A stretch of DNA of 64,000 nt from Vallicoccus soli (GTDB taxonomy: Bacteria; Actinomycetota; Actinomycetes; Motilibacterales; Motilibacteraceae). Shown here one piece after another: positions 1 through 7,817 of the stretch. The stretch covers positions 1-64,000 of the forward strand of contig NZ_QZEZ01000001.1 of NCBI RefSeq assembly GCF_003594885.1, in the 5' to 3' direction. The position numbers and the translations under genes are program-made. Within the stretch, counting starts at the first letter, position 1, and each line of letters starts with the position of its first letter. The notes below the pieces were generated by a model. It worked only from the letters and a program-made list of their open reading frames with translations. It did no database searches and was not told the origin of the DNA.

Positions 1-73
1 GTGGGTCGACCCCGAGCAGCGGCCCCGCCGCCACGAACGCCACCTCGCCCAGCGCCTCACCCGACCCGCGTGA
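1..73 (+). CDS. C-terminal tail of an unknown protein (5' end outside window)
   Basis: Frame 2 stays open from the left edge to a TGA at 71-73 and reads as about 23 residues ending LAQRLTRPA. Nearly every third base is G or C, as in the real genes here, and the frame would converge on the small membrane protein that follows. The fragment is too short to assign a family. It could be chance, since random GC-rich sequence also gives open frames. Confidence 0.3.
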   Translation, partial: WVDPEQRPRRHERHLAQRLTRPA

Positions 74-85
74 GGCTGTGGCACG

Positions 86-409
86 TCACGTCGACGACCC
101 GCCACGGCCGGTTCCCGTGCCAGGTCCGGCCCCGGCGCGTCGACCGATCCGCAGTGCGACGAGCAGCAGGGGCGCGGCGAGGAGCCCGTACGCGACCCCA
201 CCGGCGACCGTCCCCTCCCACGGCAGGTGCAGGGCGCAGGCGGCGGTGCCGCGCCACTGCACCGTGCAGTCGCCGGTGCGGGCCAGGCCGTAGCCCAGGC
301 CGCTCGCCCCGACCAGTGCGGCGACGACCGGGTGCCGGAGCGCGAGCTCCCGGCCGCGCCAGCGCGCGCACGGAGGTCGCAGCGCGCTGGTGCCTCTGCG
401 ACCGGCCAC
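86..409 (-). CDS. small membrane protein, hypothetical
   Basis: The 107-residue product has two hydrophobic stretches, about residues 27-42 and 66-85, separated by a short loop with two cysteines, and ends in a Gly/Thr/Arg-rich basic tail. I do not recognise a family. The GTG start is unsupported by a clear ribosome binding site. It lies just downstream of the marR gene on the same strand (57 bp gap), so it may be co-transcribed with it. The opposite strand is also open here, so the call rests on the plausible hydrophobic pattern only. Confidence 0.4.
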   Translation of the reverse strand: MAGRRGTSALRPPCARWRGRELALRHPVVAALVGASGLGYGLARTGDCTVQWRGTAACALHLPWEGTVAGGVAYGLLAAPLLLVALRIGRRAGAGPGTGTGRGGSST

Positions 410-466
410 GCGGGCCCATCGGCCGTACGGGCAGCCGGCTGAGCCCAGGGAGCAGCGGCGCCGCCG

Positions 467-1000
467 TCAGTCCCCGTCGCCGAGCCCAGCGAGCCGGTGC
501 TGCGGCGCACCGGGGCTCGGCAGGGTGCCCTCGGCGAGCAGCTGCGCGTGGACCTGCTCGAGCGCCGTGCGCAGCGGCGCGAGGAGCGCGGGGTCGAGCC
601 CGTCGAAGAACAGGGTCCTGACCAGGCGCGCGTGGTCGGGGGTCGCGGCGAGCAGCGCCGACCTCCCGGCGTCGGTGAGGGTGGCGTCCGTGGCCCGGCG
701 GTCCGAGCCGGACGCGGTGCGCGCCACGAGGCCCCGCCCGCTCATCCGCTGCAGGTGGTGGGAGAGCCGGCTGCGCTCCCAGCCGATGCGCGCGGCCAGC
801 GCACCGACCTGCAGCCGCTCGCCCGGGGAGTCCGCGAGGGCGTTGAGCACGTGGTAGTCCGGGAGCGACAGCGGGCTGTCCGCCTGGAGCTGCCGGTTCA
901 TCTCGTACGTCATCCGCAGCGCGACCCGCATCCACGCGAACCAGACCTCCTGCTGCTCCGCCGTGAGCGCGTCCCGAGGGGGCTGGTCCATGGGTGACAT
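467..1000 (-). CDS. MarR family transcriptional regulator
   Basis: A 177-residue winged helix-turn-helix repressor. After an N-terminal helix (EVWFAWMRVALRMTYEMNRQ) comes SLPDYHVLNAL near residue 46, then the recognition region GALAARIGWERSRLSHHLQRM (about 66-85) and the DRR of the wing (about 97-99), all typical of MarR proteins. ATG at 1000 or 991 are both possible; the ORF runs further upstream but into the divergent promoter. A perfect 10-bp palindrome lies across the start. The gene is divergent from an alpha/beta hydrolase, the usual layout for a MarR repressor that controls its neighbour and itself. The ligand is unknown. Confidence 0.88.
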   Translation of the reverse strand: MSPMDQPPRDALTAEQQEVWFAWMRVALRMTYEMNRQLQADSPLSLPDYHVLNALADSPGERLQVGALAARIGWERSRLSHHLQRMSGRGLVARTASGSDRRATDATLTDAGRSALLAATPDHARLVRTLFFDGLDPALLAPLRTALEQVHAQLLAEGTLPSPGAPQHRLAGLGDGD

Positions 1001-1003
1001 GTC
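994..1003. promoter_or_regulatory. candidate MarR operator palindrome
   Basis: TGACATGTCA is a perfect 10-bp palindrome in the 71-bp gap between divergent marR and hydrolase genes, overlapping the first marR ATG, with a further CATG repeat beside it. It is AT-richer than its surroundings. MarR proteins bind short palindromes in such positions. Inference; no binding data. Confidence 0.45.
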
Positions 1004-1071
1004 ATGTAGTTTGCGCTCGTCCTCCCGCGGACGTGGGGACGACCCGCCGACGACCACCCGGAGGTGCCCCC

Positions 1072-2061
1072 ATGAGCGAGCCCGTCGAGCCCGTGCTCGA
1101 GGCCCCGGCGCAGGCGTTCGCCGACGCGAACAGCACGCCGCCGTTCCTCTTCCAGCTGCCGCCCGAGGAGGGGCGGCGGATCGCCGTCGCCGTGCAGACC
1201 GACCCGCCGCCGCCCCTGCTCGACGCCGACGTCACGGACCTGACGGTGCAGGGCGGGCCGACCGGCTCCGTGCGGGTGCGGATCGTCCGGCCGTCGGGCG
1301 CGACGGGCGTGCTGCCGGTCGTGCTCTACGTGCACGGCCTGGGATGGGTCTTCGGCGGCCCCGACACCCACGACCGGCTGGTCCGCGAGATCGCCGTCGG
1401 GACGGGCGCCGCCGTCGTCTTCCCCGACTACGACCTCGCGCCCGAGGCGAAGTACCCGACGCAGGTCGAGCAGGTCTACGCCGTCCTGGACTGGATCCGG
1501 GACCAGGGCGCGGACGAGGGGCTCGACGCCGCGCGGATCGCCGTGGCCGGCGACTCCGTGGGCGGCAACATGGCCACCGTCGCGACGATCCTGGCCAAGC
1601 AGCGCGGCGGCCCGGCCCTCGCGGGGCAGCTCCTCTACTACCCCGTCACGGACGCGCGCTTCGACACCGGCTCGTACGAGCAGTTCGCCGAGGGCTACTT
1701 CCTCGCCCGCGAGGGCATGCGCTGGTTCTGGGACCAGTACACGACGGACCCGGCGGCACGCGCGGGGATCACCGCGTCCCCGCTGCGGGCGACGACGGAG
1801 GACCTCGCCGGGCTGCCCGAGGCGCTCGTCGTCGTCGCCGAGGCGGACGTGCTGCGGGACGAGGGCGAGGCGTACGCGGCCAAGCTGCGCGCCGCCGGCG
1901 TCCCCGTGACGGCGGTCCGCTACGGCGGGATCATCCACGACTTCGTCGGCCTGAACCCGCTGCGGCGCACGTACGCCGCCGAGGCGGCCATCGCCCAGGG
2001 CGTCGCCTTCCTGTCCCGCGTCCTCGGCACGGACGAGGCAGCCGGGGCCGGGCGTGGCTGA
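1072..2061 (+). CDS. alpha/beta hydrolase fold-3 (HSL-like) esterase
   Basis: A 329-residue hydrolase of the hormone-sensitive-lipase group. The oxyanion-hole motif is HGLGW (88-92, in place of the usual HGGG), the nucleophile elbow is GDSVGG with Ser162, the acid is probably Asp259 in EADVLRDEG and the base His289 in GGIIHDF. This gives a complete catalytic triad for short-chain ester hydrolysis in the cytoplasm. ATG at 1072 is chosen because the family starts here and it stands 7 bases after GGAGGTG. The stop overlaps the next gene by 8 bases. Divergent MarR probably regulates it. The natural substrate is not evident. Confidence 0.88.
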   Translation: MSEPVEPVLEAPAQAFADANSTPPFLFQLPPEEGRRIAVAVQTDPPPPLLDADVTDLTVQGGPTGSVRVRIVRPSGATGVLPVVLYVHGLGWVFGGPDTHDRLVREIAVGTGAAVVFPDYDLAPEAKYPTQVEQVYAVLDWIRDQGADEGLDAARIAVAGDSVGGNMATVATILAKQRGGPALAGQLLYYPVTDARFDTGSYEQFAEGYFLAREGMRWFWDQYTTDPAARAGITASPLRATTEDLAGLPEALVVVAEADVLRDEGEAYAAKLRAAGVPVTAVRYGGIIHDFVGLNPLRRTYAAEAAIAQGVAFLSRVLGTDEAAGAGRG

Positions 2062-2407
2062 CACCGCCGAGCTCCTGCGGGCCAACCTGCTCGACGTCTT
2101 CGGCGAGCGGGACCCCGAGCGGCGCCGGGCGGCCATCGAGCGGACGTACGCCCCCGACGTCACCTTCTCCGACCCCGACGAGACCGTCACCGGGCACGAC
2201 GCGCTGGGCGCCAAGGCGCAGCGGATCCTCGACGAGGCCCCTGGCTTCGTCTTCGCCCCCGCGGGGCCGGTCCTCGTCAACCACGACCTGGGCTACCTCG
2301 CCTGGGGCTTCGGGCCCGCCGGGCAACCGCCGGTCGTGCGCGGCGCGGACGTCGCGCTGGTCGCCGACGGCGCCATCAGCAGGATCTGGACCTTCCTCCT
2401 GGACTGA
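2054..2407 (+). CDS. nuclear transport factor 2 / SnoaL-like protein
   Basis: A 117-residue single-domain protein of the NTF2-like fold: an N-terminal helix, then YAPDVTFSDPDETVTGHDAL, typical of SnoaL-like polyketide cyclase or steroid-isomerase relatives, and a C-terminal strand ending ISRIWTFLLD. Starts with GTG inside the end of the hydrolase gene (8-base overlap), so translation is likely coupled. It may act on the same small-molecule substrate as the hydrolase, or only bind it. The exact reaction cannot be read from the sequence. Confidence 0.78.
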   Translation: MADTAELLRANLLDVFGERDPERRRAAIERTYAPDVTFSDPDETVTGHDALGAKAQRILDEAPGFVFAPAGPVLVNHDLGYLAWGFGPAGQPPVVRGADVALVADGAISRIWTFLLD

Positions 2408-2438
2408 GCCGGCGGCCCCGGCCGGGACCGTCCCTGAC

Positions 2439-2467
2439 GGCGGCGCGGGCGTCACGCCCGCGCCGCC
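2439..2467. terminator. bidirectional terminator hairpin with embedded stop codon
   Basis: A perfect 13-bp stem (GGCGGCGCGGGCG at 2439-2451 against 2455-2467) with loop TCA. The loop is the TGA stop of the minus-strand kinase gene read in reverse. It lies between the convergent NTF2-like and phosphotransferase genes. No T-tract follows, as is common in GC-rich actinobacteria. Confidence 0.7.
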
Positions 2468-3399
2468 TCCAGCAGGACGTGCAGCCGCTCTCGGGAGTGC
2501 AGGTCGTCCAGCACCTCGGCAGCCCGCTGCGCGCTCGGAGCCCCACCCGCCGCGAGCCACTGCTCGACCGCGTCCTCGAGCAGGTGGCCCAGCTGGGCGA
2601 CGAGCATGCCGAACTGCCCGAGCCGGCGCAGCCGCGCGGGCCCGCCGGCGGCCTCGTACGCGGCGACGAGCCCGCGCGCCCGCGACGGGTCGTCCCGCGC
2701 GAACTCGAACAGGACGTAGCCCAGCTCCTGCGCCGGGTCCGCGGGGCCGCTCTCGTCCCAGTCGAGGACGCAGAGGCCCCCGCCCCGGGTGCCGCGGAGG
2801 TTGTCCGCCCACAGGTCGCGGTGGCAGGTCAGCAGGTCCTCGGGCGGCGACACGAGGGCGTCGAGCGCGACCAGCTCGGCCCGGGCGGCCGCGAGGGACG
2901 CGCCGAAGGGGGCGCCGGCGGCGAGCGAGCGGGCCGCGAGGCGGTCCCAGGCGGCGGCGCCGACGGGCGCGCCGTACCAGGGCCCGACCGGGCCCCGCGC
3001 GGGCCCGCCCGCCCGGTGCGCCGCGGCCAGGACCCGCCCCACGGCCGCGGGGTCCAGCCGGTCGTCCGGGGGGTCGACGTCCACCCACCCCTGCACCCGG
3101 ACCGCCCGGCCGTGCAGCACCGCGACCGCGGCCCCCTCCCGCGTACGGCGCACCGCGGGCGCCGGCACCCCGCCCCGTCGCGCCGCCTCCTGCAGCCGCG
3201 CCGCAGCCTCCGCCGCGCGGGTCGTCCCGGCCACGGCGGACGCGTCGCCGACGGGCGCGTCCGCGACCTTCACCGCCCAGGTGCCCGTCGTGGTCACCAG
3301 GCGCCGCACGGCACCCCGCAGCCCCCGCGCCGCGGGTGCCGCGGGCACGACCACCACGTCCCCGAGCCCGAAGCGGTGCGCGACCTCCGCGGCGTCCAC
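2452..3399 (-). CDS. aminoglycoside phosphotransferase-family kinase (APH fold)
   Basis: A 315-residue protein of the APH/choline-kinase fold. The Brenner motif is CHRDLWADN (His193, Asp195, Asn200) and the Mg-binding aspartate is Asp213 in VLDWDESGPADPAQELGY; the N lobe holds WAVKV, whose lysine should contact ATP. It transfers phosphate to an unknown small hydroxylated substrate; most actinobacterial homologues are not true antibiotic-resistance enzymes. It follows the alpha/beta hydrolase gene by 27 bp on the same strand and ends in the shared hairpin at 2439-2467. Confidence 0.85.
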   Translation of the reverse strand: MDAAEVAHRFGLGDVVVVPAAPAARGLRGAVRRLVTTTGTWAVKVADAPVGDASAVAGTTRAAEAAARLQEAARRGGVPAPAVRRTREGAAVAVLHGRAVRVQGWVDVDPPDDRLDPAAVGRVLAAAHRAGGPARGPVGPWYGAPVGAAAWDRLAARSLAAGAPFGASLAAARAELVALDALVSPPEDLLTCHRDLWADNLRGTRGGGLCVLDWDESGPADPAQELGYVLFEFARDDPSRARGLVAAYEAAGGPARLRRLGQFGMLVAQLGHLLEDAVEQWLAAGGAPSAQRAAEVLDDLHSRERLHVLLEAARA

Positions 3400-3426
3400 C
3401 GAGCCCCGGCCCCCCGGTCCCGGCCC

Positions 3427-4287
3427 TCAGCCCTCGAGGACCTCGCGCAGCCGCTTCCCGAAGGCCTCGGGCTCGCCGGTCTGGCCGTACTCGCCGCCGA
3501 GGAAGCCGCCGTGGTCGCCGGGGAACACCGTCAGCTCGACCCCCAGCCGGCGGGCCATCCCCTCGGCGCCGCGGCGGGCCATCTGGGCGCCGGACGCCTC
3601 GCCGGCGGCCACGACGACCCGCGTCGGCGCCACGCGCAGCGCGGCCAGGTCGTGCTCGTGCCCCGTGCTCGCGAGCATGTTCCGGCCGAGCAGGGGGTCG
3701 TCGCGGGTGCCGTCGTCGTCCGCGGGCATCCCGAAGGCGGCGGGGTCCGGCGGGTCGGCGAGGAAGCCGTCCGGGAACGGGCCCTCGTGCGCCACGACCG
3801 CGATGAAGGCGGCCATGCCCGCGCCGTGGCCCCGCTCCTGGTAGACCTCCGCCACCCGGCGGCACGCGGCCAGCGCCTGCTCCCGGTCCGGCAGCACCGG
3901 CGCGGACGCGGGCTCGTGCGCGACGAGGGTCCGCACGTCCCGGGGGTGCCTGACCACGAGCTCGAGGGCGTTGACCGCGCCGCCGCTGCTGCCGAACACG
4001 TCCACCGGACCGCCGCCCACCGCCCCGACGACGGCGTGCAGGTCCTCGGCGTGCTCCGCCACCTCGGTCCGCACCCGCCCCGACGTGACCCGGCTGCGCT
4101 CCACGCCCCGCGGGTCGTACGTCACCACGGTGCGGTGCGGGAAGTGCCCCGCCAGCGTGGCGAAGCCGGCGGCGCCCATGGGCGACCCGACGAGCAGCAG
4201 CGGCGGCTCGTCGCCGGTGCCCTCGCGGACGTCGTACGCCAGGACGGCGCCCGGCACCTCCAGCGTGCGCGTGGTGGGCTCGGTCAT
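3427..4287 (-). CDS. alpha/beta hydrolase
   Basis: A 286-residue hydrolase: strand LLLVGSPMG, nucleophile elbow GSSGG (Ser101, variant of GxSxG), and His259 in PGDHGGF completing the triad. ATG at 4287 is selected over the longer frame because GAGGAG stands 6 bases before it. TYDPRGVERSR resembles epoxide-hydrolase or peroxidase-type relatives, but no specific substrate can be assigned. Probably heads a two-gene unit with the downstream APH-family kinase. Confidence 0.85.
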   Translation of the reverse strand: MTEPTTRTLEVPGAVLAYDVREGTGDEPPLLLVGSPMGAAGFATLAGHFPHRTVVTYDPRGVERSRVTSGRVRTEVAEHAEDLHAVVGAVGGGPVDVFGSSGGAVNALELVVRHPRDVRTLVAHEPASAPVLPDREQALAACRRVAEVYQERGHGAGMAAFIAVVAHEGPFPDGFLADPPDPAAFGMPADDDGTRDDPLLGRNMLASTGHEHDLAALRVAPTRVVVAAGEASGAQMARRGAEGMARRLGVELTVFPGDHGGFLGGEYGQTGEPEAFGKRLREVLEG

Positions 4288-4407
4288 CGCGGTCTCCTCG
4301 GGCTCGTCCGCCGCCATCATCCGGTACGACCGTCGCCCGGGGCCGGGCTCATCGGCGCGGGGAGCGTCCGCCCCGCGCGGGCCCCCGGTGCGCCCGCGAG
4401 GGGGCGC

Positions 4408-4770
4408 TCAGCAGCAGGACAGGGTGAGCGTGCGGCCCACCGCGCTCACCGAGTCCGGGACGAGCCGGTAGAACACGTTGGCGCCGCGGCGCTCCTTCTC
4501 GACCAGGCCGGCCTGGAGCAGCTGCTTGAGGTGGTGGCTCACCGTCGGCTCGCTCAGCCCCACGGCCGGCGCGAGGTCGCACGTGCAGGCCTCGAGCGCG
4601 GGCCGGGCCAGCAGGTAGCTGACGAGCTGCACCCGCACCGGGTCCGCGAGCGCCTTCAGCCGCACGGCGAGGGCGACCGCGGTCTCGTACGGCAGCGCCC
4701 CGGGGGCGGCGTCGAGCGGTCCGCACCGCAGCGGGGCGGTGTCCTCCAGCACGGGCAGCGTCTTGGGCAC
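4408..4770 (-). CDS. arsR: ArsR/SmtB family arsenic-responsive repressor
   Basis: A 120-residue winged-helix metalloregulator: RLKALADPVRVQLVSYLL, then the CTCDL motif (Cys62, Cys64) in the helix before the recognition helix, then GLSEPTVSHHLKQLLQAGLV and the wing RRGANVFYRL. The ELCxCDL-type cysteine pair is the classic As(III)/Sb(III) sensor; a further CC ends the protein (119-120) and may extend the site. The GTG at 4770 is chosen because the longer frame would run through the operator region and over the neighbour's promoter. Divergent from the flavoprotein-ACR3-arsC operon, which it should repress until arsenite binds. Confidence 0.9.
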   Translation of the reverse strand: MPKTLPVLEDTAPLRCGPLDAAPGALPYETAVALAVRLKALADPVRVQLVSYLLARPALEACTCDLAPAVGLSEPTVSHHLKQLLQAGLVEKERRGANVFYRLVPDSVSAVGRTLTLSCC

Positions 4771-4794
4771 GAGGGCGATGGTGCCACGCTCCTT

Positions 4795-4845
4795 GACGTA
4801 CGTCGAAGGGCTCCGGCACAGTGACCGCGTTCGACGAACGTCGAA
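4795..4845. promoter_or_regulatory. candidate double ArsR operator
   Basis: Two related palindromes sit between divergent arsR and the ars operon: GACGTACGTC (4795-4804, followed by GAA) and TTCGACG-AA-CGTCGAA (4830-4845, perfect 7-bp arms). Both share the half-site CGTCGAA, in direct repeat and inverted. Such paired 12-2-12-like dyads are what ArsR dimers bind. Inference from position and symmetry. Confidence 0.55.
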
Positions 4846-4871
4846 GGACCGCCACGGGAGGGCCACCGGCC

Positions 4872-6176
4872 ATGAGCAGCAGCACCGCGGACCTGCCCGT
4901 CGTGGTCGTCGGCGCCGGGCCCGCCGGGCTCGCGGCGGCGGCGCACCTCACGGGGTACGGCGTCCCGCACGTCGTGCTCGAGGCCGGCGACCGCGCCGGG
5001 GCGGCGGTGCTCGGCTGGGGCCACGTGCGCACCTTCACCCCCTGGCGCTGGCTCCTGGACCGCCAGGCGGCGGGGGTCCTCGCCCCGACCGGCTGGGTCC
5101 GACCGGAGGGCGAGGTGCCGCCGACCGGCCGGGAGCTCGTCGAGCGCTACCTCGAGCCCCTCGCGGCGGCGCTGGGCACCGTGCGCACGGGCGCCCGGGT
5201 GGTGGCCGTGGCCCGCGAGGGCATGGACAAGGCCCGCACGACCGGTCCGGACGCCCGCCCCCTCGTCGTGCGCGTGCGCCGCCGCGACGGCTCGCTCGAG
5301 GAGCTGCGCGCCCGCGCGGTGCTCGACGCCTCGGGCACCGGGGAGCGGTGCCCGCTCGGGGCGAACGGCCTGCCGGCGCTCGGCGAGGCCGAGGCGCGCG
5401 CGGCGGGCCTGGTCGTCGGGGGCCTGCCGGACGTGCTCGGCGCCGACCGGTCCCGCTTCGCGGGCCGCCGCACGCTCGTCGTCGGGATGGGCCACTCCGC
5501 GGCCGGCACGCTCCTCGCCCTGGCCCGTCTCGCCGAGGAGGAGCCGGGCACGGAGCTGCTGTGGGCGATCCGCTCGCGCACCCCGCGCCGGCTGTACGGC
5601 GGGGGAGCGGCCGACCAGCTCCCGGCGCGGGGCGCGATCGGCAGCCTGCTGCGCGCGCTCGTCGCGTCCGGGCGCGTGGAGCTGGTGCCCGGCTTCCGCA
5701 CCGCGCGGCTCGACCTCGTGCCCACCGCGGACGGTCCGGCCGTCGACGTCACGGGCAGCGACGGGTGGAGCGAGCGGACGCTGACCGGGGTGGCGACCGT
5801 GGTCGCGGCCACCGGCTCCCGCCCCGACCTCGACGTCCTCTCCGAGGTGCGCCTCGACCTCGACCCCGGCCTGGAGGCGCCCCGGGCGCTCGCCCCGCTC
5901 ATCGACCCCGAGCACCACTCCTGCGGCACCGTCCCGCCGCACGGCCACCACGAGCTCGCCCAGCCCGAGCCCGGGCTGTGGGTCGTGGGGTCCAAGTCGT
6001 ACGGCCGGGCGCCCACCTTCCTCGTCGCGACCGGCAACGAGCAGGTGCGCTCCGTCGTCGCCGCCCTGGCCGGCGACACCGCCGCGGCCGACGAGGTGCG
6101 CCTCGACCTGCCCGCCACCGGCGTCTGCTCGACCGACCTGCGCCCGGACCCCGAGCCCGCCGCCTGCTGCGGCTGA
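4872..6176 (+). CDS. ars-operon flavoprotein (ArsO-like FAD/NAD(P) monooxygenase or reductase)
   Basis: A 434-residue FAD protein with an N-terminal dinucleotide fold (VVVGAGPAG, residues 12-19) and a second NAD(P) fold (TLVVGMGHSAAG, about 203-214), as in class B flavin monooxygenases and thioredoxin-reductase-like enzymes; ATGSRPD marks the usual late motif. It ends CSTDL...AACCG with three cysteines in the last 20 residues. Similar flavoproteins (ArsO) occur in actinobacterial arsenic islands and are thought to help arsenic detoxification, but their reaction is poorly defined. ATG at 4872 follows GGGAGGGCCACC. First gene of the ars operon; arsB follows after 31 bp. Confidence 0.78.
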   Translation: MSSSTADLPVVVVGAGPAGLAAAAHLTGYGVPHVVLEAGDRAGAAVLGWGHVRTFTPWRWLLDRQAAGVLAPTGWVRPEGEVPPTGRELVERYLEPLAAALGTVRTGARVVAVAREGMDKARTTGPDARPLVVRVRRRDGSLEELRARAVLDASGTGERCPLGANGLPALGEAEARAAGLVVGGLPDVLGADRSRFAGRRTLVVGMGHSAAGTLLALARLAEEEPGTELLWAIRSRTPRRLYGGGAADQLPARGAIGSLLRALVASGRVELVPGFRTARLDLVPTADGPAVDVTGSDGWSERTLTGVATVVAATGSRPDLDVLSEVRLDLDPGLEAPRALAPLIDPEHHSCGTVPPHGHHELAQPEPGLWVVGSKSYGRAPTFLVATGNEQVRSVVAALAGDTAAADEVRLDLPATGVCSTDLRPDPEPAACCG

Positions 6177-6207
6177 CCGGCCCACCACCCCCACCGAGAG
6201 GCAGCAC

Positions 6208-7335
6208 GTGAGCGACGTCGTCGCCGAGACCCCGCGCCGCGGCGAGGACGCCCCCGTCCTGGCCCGGCTCTCCACGCTCGACCGGTTCCTGCCGCTCTGG
6301 ATCGTCGCTGCGATGGCCGCCGGGCTCCTGCTCGGGCGCGCCGTCGACGGCCTGGACGACGCGCTCGACGCGGTCCGGGTCGGCGACGTGAGCCTGCCCA
6401 TCGCCCTCGGCCTGCTGCTCATGATGTACCCGGTCCTGGCCAAGGTCCGGTACGGCGAGCTGGGCGCGGTCACCGGCGACCGGCGGCTGCTCGGCGCCTC
6501 GCTGGTGCTCAACTGGGTCGTCGGGCCCGCGGTGATGTTCGCCCTCGCCTGGGCCTTCCTCGCCGACCACCCCGAGTACCGCACCGGCCTCGTCATCGTC
6601 GGGCTGGCCCGCTGCATCGCCATGGTCCTCATCTGGAACGACCTGTCCTGCGGCGACCGCGAGGCCGGCGCCGTCCTCGTCGCGATCAACGCGGTGTTCC
6701 AGGTCGTGGCCTTCGGCGCGCTGGGCTGGTTCTACCTGGACCTGCTCCCCGGCTGGCTGGGGCTGGACCAGACCTCGCTGGACGTGTCGGTCTGGGACAT
6801 CACGCGCTCGGTGCTGGTGTTCCTCGGCATCCCGCTCGTCGCCGGCTACCTCACCCGCACCCTCGGCGAGCGGCGCCTCGGGCGGGAGGCGTACGAGTCC
6901 CGGGTCCTGCCGCGGATCGGCCCGTTCGCGCTGTACGGGCTCCTCTTCACCATCGTGGTCCTCTTCGCGCTGCAGGGGGGCACGATCACCAGCCGCCCCG
7001 GCGACGTCGCCCTCATCGCGGTGCCGCTGCTGGCGTACTTCGCCCTGCTGTGGGCCGGGTCGATGGTGCTCGGCCGCGCCCTCGGCCTCGGGTACGCCCG
7101 CTCCGCCACCCTGGCGTTCACCGCCGCCGGCAACAACTTCGAGCTGGCCATCGCCGTGGCGATCGGGGTCTTCGGCGTCACCTCCGGACAGGCCCTCGCC
7201 GGGGTCGTCGGCCCGCTCATCGAGGTGCCCGTCCTCGTCGGCCTGGTGTACGTGAGCCTCTGGGCCCGCCGCTTCTTCCCCGGCACAGGCACCGGGGCGC
7301 CCCCTGCCGCCACCCCCCTCGGAGGGCACCGGTGA
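6208..7335 (+). CDS. arsB: ACR3-family arsenite efflux permease
   Basis: A 375-residue membrane protein with about ten hydrophobic segments. Hallmarks of ACR3 are LARCIAMVLIWNDLSCGD with Cys136 and Cys148, TAAGNNFELAIAVAIGVFG, and the Glu in GPLIEVPVLVGLVY. It exports As(III) from the cytoplasm, driven by the proton motive force. GTG start after GAGAGGCAGCAC. It lies between the flavoprotein and arsC in the ArsR-controlled operon, so it removes the arsenite that ArsC makes. Confidence 0.95.
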   Translation: MSDVVAETPRRGEDAPVLARLSTLDRFLPLWIVAAMAAGLLLGRAVDGLDDALDAVRVGDVSLPIALGLLLMMYPVLAKVRYGELGAVTGDRRLLGASLVLNWVVGPAVMFALAWAFLADHPEYRTGLVIVGLARCIAMVLIWNDLSCGDREAGAVLVAINAVFQVVAFGALGWFYLDLLPGWLGLDQTSLDVSVWDITRSVLVFLGIPLVAGYLTRTLGERRLGREAYESRVLPRIGPFALYGLLFTIVVLFALQGGTITSRPGDVALIAVPLLAYFALLWAGSMVLGRALGLGYARSATLAFTAAGNNFELAIAVAIGVFGVTSGQALAGVVGPLIEVPVLVGLVYVSLWARRFFPGTGTGAPPAATPLGGHR

Positions 7336-7393
7336 CAGGGCACGACGCGCCGCCCGCCCCCTGACGGACCACGACCCCACCACGGAGGCCCCG

Positions 7394-7807
7394 ATGCCCG
7401 ACAAGCCCAGCGTCCTCTTCGTCTGCGTCCACAACGCCGGCCGGTCCCAGATGGCCGCCGGCTGGCTCAGCCACCTCGCCGGCGACGCGGTCGAGGTGCG
7501 CTCCGCCGGCTCCGAGCCCGAGGACCGGGTCAACCCCTCCGCGGTGCGGGCCATGGCCGAGGTCGGGATCGACATCGCCGGGCAGCAGCCGAAGGTCCTC
7601 ACCCCCGAGGCCGTGCAGGCCTCGGACGTCGTCATCACCATGGGCTGCGGCGACGCCTGCCCGGTCTTCCCGGGCAAGCGCTACCTCGACTGGAAGCTCG
7701 ACGACCCCGCCGGCAAGGACGTCGACGCCGTACGGCCCATCCGTGACGAGATCCGCCGCCGCGTCGAGGTCCTCCTGCGCGAGCTCGTCCCGGCCGGCGG
7801 CGCCTAG
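7394..7807 (+). CDS. arsC: arsenate reductase, low-molecular-weight phosphatase type
   Basis: A 137-residue LMW-PTPase fold enzyme. The P-loop is CVHNAGRSQ (Cys11, Arg17), with further cysteines in MGCGDACP (Cys85, Cys89) and the acid loop in DDPAGKD. It reduces As(V) to As(III). In actinobacteria such enzymes use mycothiol/mycoredoxin or thioredoxin; the C11-C85-C89 triple resembles the thioredoxin-coupled triad, so the reductant is open. Strong GGAGG before ATG. Last gene of the ars operon, next to the efflux pump. Confidence 0.93.
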   Translation: MPDKPSVLFVCVHNAGRSQMAAGWLSHLAGDAVEVRSAGSEPEDRVNPSAVRAMAEVGIDIAGQQPKVLTPEAVQASDVVITMGCGDACPVFPGKRYLDWKLDDPAGKDVDAVRPIRDEIRRRVEVLLRELVPAGGA

Positions 7808-7817
7808 GCTGCCGCCC

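Noticed and set aside
4656-6689. Long minus-strand frame over the ars flavoprotein
   Set aside because: Shadow of the flavoprotein and pump genes, which carry FAD and ACR3 motifs.
7333-7365. Ten-codon ORF between arsB and arsC (GTG overlapping the arsB stop)
   Set aside because: Too short and Pro/Ala-rich; the arsC ribosome binding site is independent of it.
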